A stretch of DNA of 64,000 bases. Origin: CAVVUC01 sp963751395. GTDB taxonomy: Bacteria > Verrucomicrobiota > Verrucomicrobiia > Chthoniobacterales > Chthoniobacteraceae. The stretch lies in NCBI GenBank assembly GCA_963751395.1, contig CAVVUC010000002.1, positions 1,054,001 to 1,118,000 on the forward strand, read 5' to 3'. This document shows, one piece after another, positions 1-9,135 of this stretch (position 1 is its first letter; the number at the start of each line of letters is the position of its first letter). The notes under the pieces are model-generated. The model saw only the letters and a program-made list of their open reading frames with translations, searched no databases and was not told the DNA's origin. Position numbers and translations under genes: made by a program.

Positions 1-1
1 C

Positions 2-646
2 AATCCTTTGCTCGCGTATCTAGGCGGCGACATAAACGACGCCGAGGCAACCGCTGAATTTCTCCGCAATGGATTGAACCCTTTACTATCGGAGTTTCAA
101 TGCGCGGCCTTGATCGCACATCACACGCCGAAAGCCATCAATCGGGACACATCCAACTGGCGCGGCTCAGATTGGATGTATTGCGGCGCGGGGAGTGCCG
201 ACGTTACCAACTGGGCAAGGGCGGCACTTGTGATTGACCCGACACAATCGGATCATGTTTTCCGTTTCATTTCCGCCAAGCGCGGGCGGCGCATCGGCTG
301 GGCTGACGAACAGGGAGAGGCTACAATCTTCCGGCATTTCTGCCATGCGAGCAACGGCTCAATGTTTTGGCGTGAGGCGACACCCGATGAAATCCCGAAA
401 GGCGGAGGAAAGGCTGGCGCGGTCAAAAAGACGCCGGCAGACCTAAAGGCGCTCGTCCCGATGGAAGGCGCAATTCCAAAGAAGGTTTTGGTTTCGCTGG
501 CACAAACTAACGAGATCGGAGTCAACCGCGCGCTTGGTTTCTTGGAGGAATTGCTTGAGTCGAAAGAGCTTTTCCCGTGGCGAATCAAACGATCGAGAAC
601 AAACCCGGAAATCCTCATTTCCCGCCATGAACAGACCCTTGTTTGA
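2..646 (+). CDS. AAA ATPase, RepA-like replicative helicase (C-terminal part, cut by window edge)
   Basis: The reading frame is open from the first bases of the window, so the N-terminus with the Walker A motif lies outside. The visible 214 residues begin with a Y-L-G-G-D strand, then PLLSEFQCAALIAHHTPK, which fits the Walker B and following strand region of hexameric RepA/AAA_25-type helicases of phages and plasmids. The C-terminal 70 residues look like a winged-helix tail (family knowledge plus inference). Such proteins unwind DNA during replication of mobile elements. With the possible terminase and integrase stumps at 3.6 and 9.1 kb it suggests that the left edge was once a mobile element. 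The family is fairly clear, the exact role less so. Confidence 0.6.
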   Translation, partial: NPLLAYLGGDINDAEATAEFLRNGLNPLLSEFQCAALIAHHTPKAINRDTSNWRGSDWMYCGAGSADVTNWARAALVIDPTQSDHVFRFISAKRGRRIGWADEQGEATIFRHFCHASNGSMFWREATPDEIPKGGGKAGAVKKTPADLKALVPMEGAIPKKVLVSLAQTNEIGVNRALGFLEELLESKELFPWRIKRSRTNPEILISRHEQTLV

Positions 647-722
647 GACTTCAACAGGGACTTTCACACTTTCACTGCGGGACTGTAATAGTCCAACGCG
701 GGAGACTAAGGGAGACGCACAT

Positions 723-751
723 ACACACCCCCTATGCTAATAGGGGTGTGT
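723..751. repeat. imperfect inverted repeat, C/G-rich hairpin
   Basis: ACACACCCCCTA (723-734) and TAGGGGTGTGT (741-751) pair around a TGCTAA loop with one bulged C. The stem is about 11 bp. It lies 80 bases after the helicase gene, followed by a GT-rich run rather than a T-run, so it is only a weak candidate for a terminator. It could also be a site of the mobile element at the left edge. Confidence 0.45.
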
Positions 752-816
752 GTGTCTGTCTCTCTGGGGTGTGAGAGACTTTCACGGCATCAACATCACA
801 ACGGCAAACTGCTGAA

Positions 817-924
817 ATGATCGCACCGACACTGCCAGCACCCGACAAACTCGCGCCGCTCATCACGAAGTTGGAAACCGCAGAAGAAGGCTTTGACCAA
901 CTCTCGAAGCAGCAGGGCGTTTGA
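817..924 (+). CDS. small hypothetical ORF, 35 aa
   Basis: An ATG-started frame encodes a 35-residue acidic peptide beginning MIAPTLPAP and ending QQGV. There is no obvious ribosome binding site. Codon use looks coding-like, so this may be the surviving start of a longer gene truncated in this eroded stretch. The only other thing seen between 647 and 1020 is the hairpin at 723-751. I do not recognise it; low confidence. Confidence 0.2.
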   Translation: MIAPTLPAPDKLAPLITKLETAEEGFDQLSKQQGV

Positions 925-1020
925 TGCGCGAATGTCGAGTAGAGGCGCTTTCAAAGTAGCATCTCGATTTGATGTCGTATATTAATGTGCTGATGAGCAC
1001 GGTTTCAGAAGCGTTCCGAT

Positions 1021-1386
1021 CTACTGTCTCTGGTCAGTCAAAGCAAGAATCCACGAAGCTAATTCGCAGAAGGGCGTATCGCTATCCGTGGTCACGAGCG
1101 ATTTCGAGGCTGGATGCTCTCGAAGAGTTTGAAACTGTGACATGGCAAATTGGTAAAAGATTCGTGTTCTGGCTTCATCCGCTCGCAGTTCTTGCACCGC
1201 GAATTGTTCTGTCGGAGCCACCTTCAACATTTCGGCAACGTCTCGCGCGTCTGGCAGCAAGGTGCCTACTGTTTCGGGGATCGGAACCTCCTCCAGAAAT
1301 TCTTTTAGACCTTGCTCGGTTGGAAAATTTCTCACGAGGGCTGAGAACTGACGATGAATCTTGTCGTAAAGAGGTTCAGTGGGCAT
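1021..1386 (-). CDS. hypothetical protein, 121 aa
   Basis: A minus-strand frame of 121 residues starting MPTEPLYDKIHRQFSALV, with an in-frame stop 24 bases upstream fixing the start region. The composition is balanced and predicted mostly helical. An overlapping plus-strand frame (969-1433) is arginine-rich and less protein-like, so the minus frame is preferred. No family is recognised. It sits in the accessory left edge between phage-like remnants and a broken PEP-CTERM gene. Confidence 0.35.
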   Translation of the reverse strand: MPTEPLYDKIHRQFSALVRNFPTEQGLKEFLEEVPIPETVGTLLPDARDVAEMLKVAPTEQFAVQELRADEARTRIFYQFAMSQFQTLREHPASKSLVTTDSDTPFCELASWILALTDQRQ

Positions 1387-1452
1387 TGAATCAATTCGAG
1401 GCCACTATTGTTTGTGAGTCTGCGAAGCAATAGCCGATCTTAAAACGGCAAA

Positions 1453-2389
1453 TCAGCGCGTACGCTTGCGCCAAGCGAGTAGCGACAGCAACCCAGCGCC
1501 GAGTAGGGCGTAGGTACTGGGTTCGGGGACGGCGGCGACACGAAAACCGATGAATTCGTTAGCCGAGTTCCCCGGAGTGGTGGCATAGCGGTTCGAGGCT
1601 TGCAGGTACTCCGAGAAGCAGTTCCAAGAGCCACCGCGGACCACACGATGCTCGGACGAACCATATCCACCAGAATAAGCGCTCTCGTTCCATTCAAAAA
1701 CATTTCCCGTCTACCCCTCTGTCCCATACGGACTCAGGCCGCCAGATTGATCCACCGCAGCAGGCACTGAAACGAAGCTGTTGTAAACCGCTGTTCCCGC
1801 TCCAGTTCCACTCGCCACCGCTGTCGGGGCGGTGTCGCTTCCCGTAGCATACTGCCAGTAGCCACCCACTCCTGCCCCCCCCTTTGTTCGGATCGTAATA
1901 CGCCGCCTTGTAATACTCATTCTCGCTCGGCAGAAAATAGTGCGCATTCGCGTTCCGATACAGATCATACGCGCCAGCACCAAGCGCAAAAGCTTGGCTC
2001 TGACTCCACACCGTCAGCGTCATTGCGCCGGCATCGAGATTATAGGCGGCTGTGTAACCTTGGCTCGTGTTCAGCCAGTTCGCAAACGCCGCCGCTTGAT
2101 ACCAAGTAATAGTCGTCGCAGGCTTGCTGCCAGTCCAGTCGCCCGTCGTGCCATTGGAAAAACCGCTCGCCACGGCTTTGTTGATGTCATCTTGCGACAC
2201 CGCATACGTGCTGATGTTGTAATTGTATCCCACCGCACCGTACGTCGTGCTGTCCGCTGCATTGCCCACGTTTCCGATCGGCACAAAGGGAATCGTGAAG
2301 GAGTTGCTCCCGCTGCCAAAAGTGTCTGCAAAGGCGGCGGTGCTGATGCCGAGTGATAGAAGCGCGAGTGCGAGGAGTTTTGTTTTCAT
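1453..2389 (-). pseudogene. formylglycine-generating-enzyme-like (SUMF1 fold) PEP-CTERM protein, broken
   Basis: The start codon at 2389 is followed by a signal peptide (MKTKLLALALLSLGISTAAFA). The body carries SUMF1/FGE-sulfatase-type features: a WYQAAAFANWLN segment, FLPSENEYYKAAYYDPNK, then after a frame change GGAGVGGYWQYATGSD, GNVFEWNES, VVRGGSWN and GFRVAA. The C-terminus is a textbook PEP-CTERM anchor (VPEPSTYALLGAG, a hydrophobic run, WRKRTR), a signal for exosortase processing. Two lesions break it: a run of eight C at 1875-1882 (G on the coding strand) shifts the frame, and a TAG at 1711-1713 follows YGTEG. The product would be an exported, surface-anchored protein of unknown function; an FGE fold in PEP-CTERM proteins is usually not catalytic (inference). 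The lesions may be homopolymer sequencing errors or real phase variation. Confidence 0.7.
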
Positions 2390-2401
2390 GGTTCGTTTAG
2401 T

Positions 2402-3397
2402 TCAGGGTTTGCTTGGTGAGGCATTGCGGCGACGAAGGGCGAAAAGGAAACCGGCTCCAGCGGCCAGCATCGCCCAAGTCGAAGGCTCGGGAACTGGGCT
2501 GGGTTGGATTGCGATGGCATAGTAGGGCGAATAGGCTCCTGTGGTGGCAAAGGTTGAGCCAACGCCGTTTGGTGTGAATTCCTGAATCGAATGCGCGTTG
2601 CAGACATAAAGGTTGCCGTTGCTGTCAAAGGCCAAACCTCTTGGAGAACTCAAACCGTCGCTCGCGTCCGCAAAGACAGTGCCGACTCCGTTGACGGTGA
2701 ACTTCGTTATCGTGTCGGAACTGGATTCTGAAACATACAAGTTTCCTTCACTGTCAAGGGCTAGTCCCTCAACGGAAAAACCCAAATTGGCGAATGTTCC
2801 GAGCCAGTTACCAAAAGCGTCGAACTTTTCGAGCGTGCAGCCCCGGTCAAGCCGGTAGCTTGTTGCATAGAGATTACCGGCACTGTCGAAGGCCAGAGCT
2901 TCCGGCTGAAACCCTCCGGTTCTACTTACCGAAGCCCAAGGAAAGCCGACTCCATTTGGAAAAATCTTTGAGATGTAGTAGCCGCCACGATTCGCCACAT
3001 AAAGATTCCCGAAAGAGTCGAAAGCCAAACCGCGCGGGCCATACAATGTGTCACCGGGCAACGATATACCGCCCCTTGAGGCAACAAACACGGAACCGTC
3101 ACCTGCCGGGGTGAATTCTTCGATTCTGTATCCACCACTCACTGTTGGTACACCGTAGTATGCCGTTGCAAATAAGTTTCCCGTCGAGTCCAAGGCAAGG
3201 CCAGCAGGAAAATCGAATCCACTTGCAAAAACCGAGCTTGTTCCGTTTGCGTCGAATTTTATGATCCTCCCGTTGCCTGTGCCATTTCCATAGTCTGAAA
3301 CGTAAATCGTATCAGCACGGGTGTTGAGGGGAGTGAACCAGACAACACCGGCAGCAATCGTTGCGATTCCCGCAACCCAACCAAAGAAAGAACGCAT
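2402..3397 (-). CDS. NHL-repeat/SMP-30-like beta-propeller protein with PEP-CTERM anchor
   Basis: 331 residues. An N-terminal signal segment (residues 1-28) precedes repeated motifs of the type GLALDSTGNLFAT, GLAFDSFGNLYVA, ALAFDSAGNLYAT, GLALDSEGNLYVS and GLAFDSNGNLYVC, spaced about 45-50 residues apart: five or six blades of an NHL-type propeller. The tail VPEPSTWAMLAAGAG followed by ALRRRN is a PEP-CTERM sorting signal, so the protein is exported and processed by an exosortase (not in this window). It lies 12 bases upstream of the broken FGE-like PEP-CTERM gene on the same strand, and the two may be co-transcribed. The ligand is unknown. Confidence 0.8.
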   Translation of the reverse strand: MRSFFGWVAGIATIAAGVVWFTPLNTRADTIYVSDYGNGTGNGRIIKFDANGTSSVFASGFDFPAGLALDSTGNLFATAYYGVPTVSGGYRIEEFTPAGDGSVFVASRGGISLPGDTLYGPRGLAFDSFGNLYVANRGGYYISKIFPNGVGFPWASVSRTGGFQPEALAFDSAGNLYATSYRLDRGCTLEKFDAFGNWLGTFANLGFSVEGLALDSEGNLYVSESSSDTITKFTVNGVGTVFADASDGLSSPRGLAFDSNGNLYVCNAHSIQEFTPNGVGSTFATTGAYSPYYAIAIQPSPVPEPSTWAMLAAGAGFLFALRRRNASPSKP

Positions 3398-3557
3398 GCC
3401 GATAAAATGTTATCTTATACCTCACGAAGTCAATCAAAATCGAACACCGGCGAACAAGCGCGGACGTTGGTGAACAGTCAGATAAAAAGCACAAACCACC
3501 GGCGAAAAGTGGCGAGGTTGCCATGAGGGATTTTCGATGCTACGAGCAGGCAATCCC

Positions 3558-3605
3558 ATGAAACTCGCCAACGCCAAGCACGAGGCATTCGCCCAGGCCG
3601 TCGCC
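3558..3605 (+). pseudogene. possible phage terminase small subunit remnant
   Basis: An ATG-started 43-codon frame (to 3689) begins MKLANAKHEAFAQAVA, which resembles the N-terminus of phage terminase small subunits (the pattern KQEAFxxAxA). Similarity stops after about 16 residues and the frame then runs antisense into the large gene ending at 3642. If real, it is a stump left by a lost prophage. A chance match over so short a stretch is possible. Confidence 0.25.
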
Positions 3606-3641
3606 GTGTTGCCACGTATAGGGAATGCTTGTTCGGTTTTC

Positions 3642-6600
3642 TCAGCGGCGCACTCGAAAGAAGCCCTTCTCGGCCGGCGGAGTGAATGACCACGGCGCGA
3701 CGGCACCATGCACATCGGTCCATGCGCCGCCTGGTGTATCGGCTTGCTGGAGATAACCGGCGGGCCAGTTTAGCTGCAAAGCGTTGGTGATACGATCGAG
3801 GTTCAGCAGCAACGGCTCGGTCACCGCTACCGAGTTGGCCTGGATTTCCCAAAGTGTGAATGCATCGGTTGAGTTCAAGATGTTGAGACGGAGTTTGGAT
3901 GTGGTGACGCCGGGGAAGTTGATTGTCTTGTTCGTGCCGATGGTCGTGCCGGTGGTTAGCAGTTGCCATGCAGTGCCGTCCCAAATCTGGACGTTGAAAG
4001 ACCGGGCGCGATCATAGTCCTCGCTGAGGTAAAGCTGGTTGAAGGAAACGAGCCTGCCAAAGTCTAACTCAAGCCATGCGCTCGTCGAACCTGCCGGGCC
4101 GCTGGCCCAGCGCGTGGTGGCATTTCCATCGACCGCGTAGCTCGCTGCGTAACCGCTGCTCCATGTCGATGAAGCGCTGGCGGTCGAACCAAGTGCTTGA
4201 TTGACCGGAGGGGTAACAAGGCTTGCTTGCGCGCTGGCGATCGAGCCTGTCGAGTCGGAGACAACCACCCAGTAGGTTCCCAAGTCTGCCGTGCTCACCG
4301 AAGGAAACTCTAGCGTCTGTGTCGTTGCCACCGGGCCGGTCACCCCCAGCTTGAACCATTGGTAGCTGAGAGGTGCCGTGCCGCTTGCGCTGACAGTAAA
4401 AGCCGCCGCGCTTCCGAGTTCCACCGTCTGGCTTTGCGGTTGCGAGAGTAACTGGAGTGTCCCGGATGTGGCGGCGGGGTTCATCACGGTCACGCCCATC
4501 AAACCGACGACCGACTCCTGGGATAGAGTTTCAAGTGTGACGTTTTGCAGCACGACTCCGGGACGCAGCTTGTAGTTAAGTAGCATGGTGCGGCAGTTGG
4601 TGCCAAGTTGCACCCTCTGTGGCCACGGCTTAGGTACGGAGAAGGCTTCGTCGGCATAGGTGTAGTCATTGTCACCGTGCTGATCCGTTGTGTTCTGGCC
4701 GTTGATTAAAGCCAGGTTCCAGTAGTTGTAGGGCGGGATCAATTCCAGTTGCTCCTCGATGCCGTCAGCGTATTGAAGTCGCAATACCGCGTTAGGGATG
4801 CGCCCCTGCATGACAGTGGTTGAGCCGCAGATGAGGAACCATGCGGCGTCGCCGGCTTTGTTAACCGGGACGGTGACAAGGTCGGGCCAGTTATCCCACA
4901 AGGAAGTGAATGCGATGTTGGCCGTGCTGCCTCCCCATTGGAAAGGCACGCCCTGCGGAGTGTTGAGCACGTTCGTGCCCGACAGCAGGCTTGCGACGTT
5001 CTCGATCTGGATTGTCGGCTTGGTCTTGCTCCAATGCGGAAAGGTCCAGGGCGAGTAACCATCCGTGCCGACCCGCGAGGAAATGGTGAGCGGGCGCGGT
5101 GAGAGATATTGCTGCTGATAGATGGTGGTGACATTGGCAGCGAGCTTCGATGTCATGTCGATCGTGGACCAAGTGGCGCCGGAGGGAACGGCGGCCAGCA
5201 CTTTCGACGGCGTGCCAGCCGGTTGCTTGATGTTGAGATGAAAGATGCGCGTCTGAGGAAGTCCGCCGACGTTCACCCGTGCGAAGACCGTGTGATAGCC
5301 GAGGTTGGTCGAATAGGTGCCTGTAATTGCCGACCCGCTGGCGATGGCGTTGACGAGCGCGCCTTCTGGATCGCTGAAGGAAAGCAGCGTCGCGCCCGCA
5401 ACGCTCAAGTTCGCGGAGGAACCCGCAACGCCTTCAATTTCCACCGGCTCCGCCTGCGCGAGCGCGCCGCTGGTGTTGATGGTGATTTGCATCGGTGTGT
5501 TCGCGGTCGCCGACGCGGAGAGATGAAGAATCGTGCAGCCGAAACCGGATTGCGTGTCCCATGTCGCCGCGATGCCGTTGACTTTGGCGCTCGTGATCGA
5601 ACTCGCGCGGATGGGCAGGTTCACGTCGAGGGTGGCGTTGCGCGCAAGCTTCACGGCTAACGTGATCGTCCCGCTGGCGTTCCTGTAGTCTAACTCCACG
5701 TCCGGCGTCTTGATGGATGTGTGATCCCATTCCGCCGGAAACTGCGGCGCGATCTTCACCTTGCCGTTCGGATAATCCGGCATGTAACCGAACAACCCCT
5801 CGACCACGGCGCGTGTGAAGGTGTGGACGCAATCGCCAAAATCAGTGCCGCCCTCGAGCACGGCGTTGTCTCCGGGCACGACGTTGTTGAACCCGCTGTG
5901 CAGGAATGTGCCGCGCAAAACATCCCATCCGTCCGCCGCCAGCCCGGCTTGGAAATACGAGAGCGCAAGCTGGTAGTTGTCACCAGGCCAGAGCACGCGT
6001 GCAGACCAGATGGCGGGCACGAAGTTGGAGGGCCAGACGCGCCGACCACCGGATGGCATCCGGTCGTTCTGCAAACCCCACTCGGTGAAATAGAGCGCCT
6101 CCGCAGCCTGCTCGGAAGTTAGCAGCCCGGCATCGATGGGAATGGAAATGCTGTAGAGCCAGGGATCGTCGTGCAGGCGCTGGTGGCCTCCTTGTTCGCG
6201 ATACAAACCGGGATGACCATACTCGCTAACCCAGAGCTGGGAGAAGAAGGCGTTCTTGATTTTCGTAAGAGCCGAGTTATGCGCCGCGACCGATGCCGAG
6301 TCGCCCGCCCGGGTAGCGAGGTCGCGCGCGAAAAGGTGGCCGCGATAGATGTAAGCCGTTTCGTCGGGACAACCGCCGCCGTTGAACCAGACCGAATCGG
6401 TCGGCCATGTGTTGATCACACTTTCATAAGTGCCGTCGTTGTCGGGATCGTAGCACTCCTGCGCGCGCACGAGATGGAGTTCGAGCGCCGCGCGCAACTG
6501 CGCTTCGTAGGCCGCATCATCTGTGGTCCGCCACCGCCAGTCATGCATGACCTGGTCGAAAAACTGCGTCTGCATTTCATAGAAGCTCTGCTCGTTGTTG

Positions 6601-8438
6601 ATGTAGCCGTTGCCGTAGAAGCGCGAGTTGGCGGCCGGTTTAGTGAGGAGATAATCCTTGCCGCCGTTGAGTCCCATCGCGCTCCCGGAGACGTTCGTCG
6701 AGTTCGTCAACTGGTAGCCAATATAAAACTGCGCCTCGGTTTTCACCCGGTCGTGCCAGCCGAGCATCACCCCGCCGAACGTCGTGCGCCAGCCCACGAG
6801 CGCGTTGTTCCATGCCATTGCGCCGTGGCGGAACGAACGGGAATACCACGCGCCATCCACTCCGGCTGCGGCGGCGGAGGCGATGGCATTCAGGCGCGGT
6901 TCGGGCGTATCGACCACGATGCGCGCGGCGAGATCCGAGGAACGGCTCAGGCCGCTTGCGAACGCAGTGGCCGGTTCGGTGTAGGAAGGCAGGGTCGTGG
7001 GTAGTGTTGTGAAGCGAAGGAACGACCAGGTTACACTCGGAGTAGAATCCAGCGGAACGGTTCCGGACAAAAGCGGCTGCGTGGATGCGGTGCTGGCGAT
7101 CAGGGAACTCGGCGTGGACCACGCGGAGGCGTCGGTGAGTTTATAGGTGTTGCCGACGCTGCATCGGCCAAGAGTGTAAGCGCCGCTCGAACCGCTCACC
7201 CGGACACTGAATGCGCCAGCCAAGGAGCCGGAGAGAATTTGCACCTGGTTGCTCGCGCAGGAAGCGGGCGTGAACGATTCGGTCAGTTGGGCTGTGTTGC
7301 GATAAGGGTCGAGGGTCGTATTGAGGTTTCCTCCCGGCGCAGTCGCTCCGCCGTAGGCCCACACGAGCTTGTCCCCCGTCTGCACGCCGGTCGCCGAGGC
7401 GCTGGCGGCGAAACCGTAGTTGCCGGTCAGCGCGACTGTTTCGAGCGTCACCGCAAGGTTCGGAAAAGCCGGGTCGCTGATCAGCCAGGTGAAGTGCGCC
7501 GGCCGATATGCGGCTGTGACTGTTCCGCAATTGTGCAGCCACTTCGTCGTCCCGCCGCGCACGAGTCCCACGAAAAACTTTCCGTGAATGGTGCCGCCGC
7601 TTGCAAACTTCGCCATCGGCTTGTCGCCGACGAGCACGAACGCAGCGTCATTGTTGATATACATCGGGCGGTTGAAAAAGCGGCCCTGGTTGATGCCCAC
7701 CACGGCGTTTTGCGTCGCGGAGTAGCGGGTGGTCTCACCGGCAGCGGGCGCAAAGTTTCCAAGGTCCAGGCCATCCGCGAAGTTGACCGCCAGTTGCACC
7801 GGCGACTCCGTGCTGCCGCTCAATGTGAGGGCATTCTGCCAATGCCAGCCCGCGTTCCAGTTCGCCCCCGCCGGGCTGCTCACCGCAGTTCCGGTTGCGG
7901 CCGGAGAAGCGGTCAGCAGCCATGCCTGGCTCGGGTAATTTTTCACCCAGTCCGTGACATCGACCGAACCCGCGCCGGTCGCGTCGATGCTGACCGTGCG
8001 CGGTTCGTAAAGGTAACCGGCCGCCCCAAAGCTCGCCGACGTTCCGGGCGCGGAGGGGTAACCTGTCGCGCCGTCCGAGGTGTTACGACTGATGTTCGTC
8101 GTAACACTCAAATCGGTCCGCGCAAGCCAGAGCGTTCTCGCCGCCGTGTCGGAATATCCGCCGCGAAAGGTGAGCGTCGCTGAACTAACCGGCCTGCCTG
8201 CCGCAACCGCCGCCACAACGTCGCCAACCTTCAACCATGTCTGCTGGGCGCTATTGGTGGCATCCCCTTTTGCATAAACGGCGAGATTGGTGGAATCGGC
8301 GACAAACACCGCCGAACTGCCGTAGTTGACGCGCCGCGTGACGTCGAACTCCGTCGAGTTGATCTTCACAGTTTCCGCCCGAGCCAGGGAAACCATGCAG
8401 GCGGCGATCGTGATAAGGAGAGCTAGTATTCGATTCAT
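3642..8438 (-). CDS. large secreted DUF4450/six-hairpin glycosidase-like protein with Ig-like and F5/8-type C domains
   Basis: About 1598 residues. I start at the second methionine (8438), which gives a normal signal peptide (MNRILALLITIAACMVSLARA); a start seven codons earlier is possible. The first 200 residues are beta-rich and DNRLRE-like. The DUF4450-type region follows (NRPMYINNDAAFVL, then GKFFVGLVRGG), and residues about 500-960 look like an (alpha/alpha)6 glycosidase barrel (WRTTFGGVMLGWHDRV, YNPDNDG-like and VFNGGG-like turns). An Ig-like domain (LLSQPQSQTVELGS...) and a discoidin domain (NQALGSTASASSTW) lie near the C-terminus at about residues 1320-1560. Likely an exported polysaccharide-acting protein with carbohydrate-binding tails; substrate unknown. 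No transporter or regulator lies beside it. Confidence 0.7.
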   Translation of the reverse strand: MNRILALLITIAACMVSLARAETVKINSTEFDVTRRVNYGSSAVFVADSTNLAVYAKGDATNSAQQTWLKVGDVVAAVAAGRPVSSATLTFRGGYSDTAARTLWLARTDLSVTTNISRNTSDGATGYPSAPGTSASFGAAGYLYEPRTVSIDATGAGSVDVTDWVKNYPSQAWLLTASPAATGTAVSSPAGANWNAGWHWQNALTLSGSTESPVQLAVNFADGLDLGNFAPAAGETTRYSATQNAVVGINQGRFFNRPMYINNDAAFVLVGDKPMAKFASGGTIHGKFFVGLVRGGTTKWLHNCGTVTAAYRPAHFTWLISDPAFPNLAVTLETVALTGNYGFAASASATGVQTGDKLVWAYGGATAPGGNLNTTLDPYRNTAQLTESFTPASCASNQVQILSGSLAGAFSVRVSGSSGAYTLGRCSVGNTYKLTDASAWSTPSSLIASTASTQPLLSGTVPLDSTPSVTWSFLRFTTLPTTLPSYTEPATAFASGLSRSSDLAARIVVDTPEPRLNAIASAAAAGVDGAWYSRSFRHGAMAWNNALVGWRTTFGGVMLGWHDRVKTEAQFYIGYQLTNSTNVSGSAMGLNGGKDYLLTKPAANSRFYGNGYINNEQSFYEMQTQFFDQVMHDWRWRTTDDAAYEAQLRAALELHLVRAQECYDPDNDGTYESVINTWPTDSVWFNGGGCPDETAYIYRGHLFARDLATRAGDSASVAAHNSALTKIKNAFFSQLWVSEYGHPGLYREQGGHQRLHDDPWLYSISIPIDAGLLTSEQAAEALYFTEWGLQNDRMPSGGRRVWPSNFVPAIWSARVLWPGDNYQLALSYFQAGLAADGWDVLRGTFLHSGFNNVVPGDNAVLEGGTDFGDCVHTFTRAVVEGLFGYMPDYPNGKVKIAPQFPAEWDHTSIKTPDVELDYRNASGTITLAVKLARNATLDVNLPIRASSITSAKVNGIAATWDTQSGFGCTILHLSASATANTPMQITINTSGALAQAEPVEIEGVAGSSANLSVAGATLLSFSDPEGALVNAIASGSAITGTYSTNLGYHTVFARVNVGGLPQTRIFHLNIKQPAGTPSKVLAAVPSGATWSTIDMTSKLAANVTTIYQQQYLSPRPLTISSRVGTDGYSPWTFPHWSKTKPTIQIENVASLLSGTNVLNTPQGVPFQWGGSTANIAFTSLWDNWPDLVTVPVNKAGDAAWFLICGSTTVMQGRIPNAVLRLQYADGIEEQLELIPPYNYWNLALINGQNTTDQHGDNDYTYADEAFSVPKPWPQRVQLGTNCRTMLLNYKLRPGVVLQNVTLETLSQESVVGLMGVTVMNPAATSGTLQLLSQPQSQTVELGSAAAFTVSASGTAPLSYQWFKLGVTGPVATTQTLEFPSVSTADLGTYWVVVSDSTGSIASAQASLVTPPVNQALGSTASASSTWSSGYAASYAVDGNATTRWASGPAGSTSAWLELDFGRLVSFNQLYLSEDYDRARSFNVQIWDGTAWQLLTTGTTIGTNKTINFPGVTTSKLRLNILNSTDAFTLWEIQANSVAVTEPLLLNLDRITNALQLNWPAGYLQQADTPGGAWTDVHGAVAPWSFTPPAEKGFFRVRR

Positions 8439-8491
8439 TGGGGAAAGTCTTTCCAACACTGCGTATACGAATCATGGACAAGCCGGTCCTC

Positions 8492-8953
8492 TTAGCAAGA
8501 GTCCCAGGGACGATCGGCGATGGCAATGTTCCGACACACAAGCGCTAATGTCTGAAGAATTCGGGGAGCGGGGCTCAAATCGGGAGGGTGAAAAGTGCTG
8601 GGAGTAAGAAATGCAAAAATGCCGCCACCAATCACGGTCGAAAACATCGAAATACCTGGCGAAAAAACGAATGCACTCAACCAACGCTGAGCATTTGGTT
8701 TGCGCCGAACCAAAATCGAAACAACGCCGCCAACAACACCACCATAAACTCCGAGCACAACAAGGGGGATGTAGGGCCTATAACGCTGCGCAGTGTCGTA
8801 ACTAACCTCGTGGCGCTTCCCGTCAACTTCGGTGATTGAAGTCGTGCGACCAGAATCGCGCGATGCGATGAAAAGCCAGAAGAATAGCCATAGGATGAGT
8901 AGCAAAAAACATCCGGCGGCGAGCGCTCTTCTTAGTTTTCGATTGGCAATCAT
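8492..8953 (-). CDS. small integral membrane protein, hypothetical
   Basis: The start at 8953 gives MIANRKLRRALAAGCF and a 153-residue protein. Hydrophobic segments lie at about residues 9-30, 65-85 and 95-120, with a charged loop (TEVDGKRHEVSYDTAQ) between the first two. A longer frame (to 9127) exists, but its extra N-terminus is the antisense of the hairpin at 9067-9103 and is unlikely to be coding. No family recognised. It neighbours an integrase stump. Confidence 0.5.
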   Translation of the reverse strand: MIANRKLRRALAAGCFLLLILWLFFWLFIASRDSGRTTSITEVDGKRHEVSYDTAQRYRPYIPLVVLGVYGGVVGGVVSILVRRKPNAQRWLSAFVFSPGISMFSTVIGGGIFAFLTPSTFHPPDLSPAPRILQTLALVCRNIAIADRPWDSC

Positions 8954-9066
8954 CTGGTGCAGACTGGTCAGATCGCCAAACAGGTAATGGACCGACTCGA
9001 CTGTCGCAAAGCCAAATACTGGAAATCGCCGAAGTGGCTTGGCAAGAAAGACAAGGGAATACCCGA

Positions 9067-9103
9067 CCCTTGCTATACGACATGGGGTGTCGTATGGCAA
9101 GGG
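9067..9103. repeat. near-perfect 16-bp inverted repeat beside integrase stump
   Basis: CCCTTGCTATACGACA (9067-9082) and TGTCGTATGGCAAGGG (9088-9103) are reverse complements with a single mismatch, separated by TGGGG. The hairpin ends 33 bases before the integrase-like coding similarity at 9136. It has no T-run. A recombination site or a regulatory hairpin of the former integrase gene is plausible (inference). Confidence 0.6.
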
Positions 9104-9135
9104 CATGTCGGAGTCCACCCCCTCCACCGACCGCT

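Noticed and set aside
5109..8183. Plus-strand frames opposite the DUF4450-type gene
   Set aside because: Arginine-rich shadow frames; the minus frame is continuous over 1598 codons with recognisable domains.
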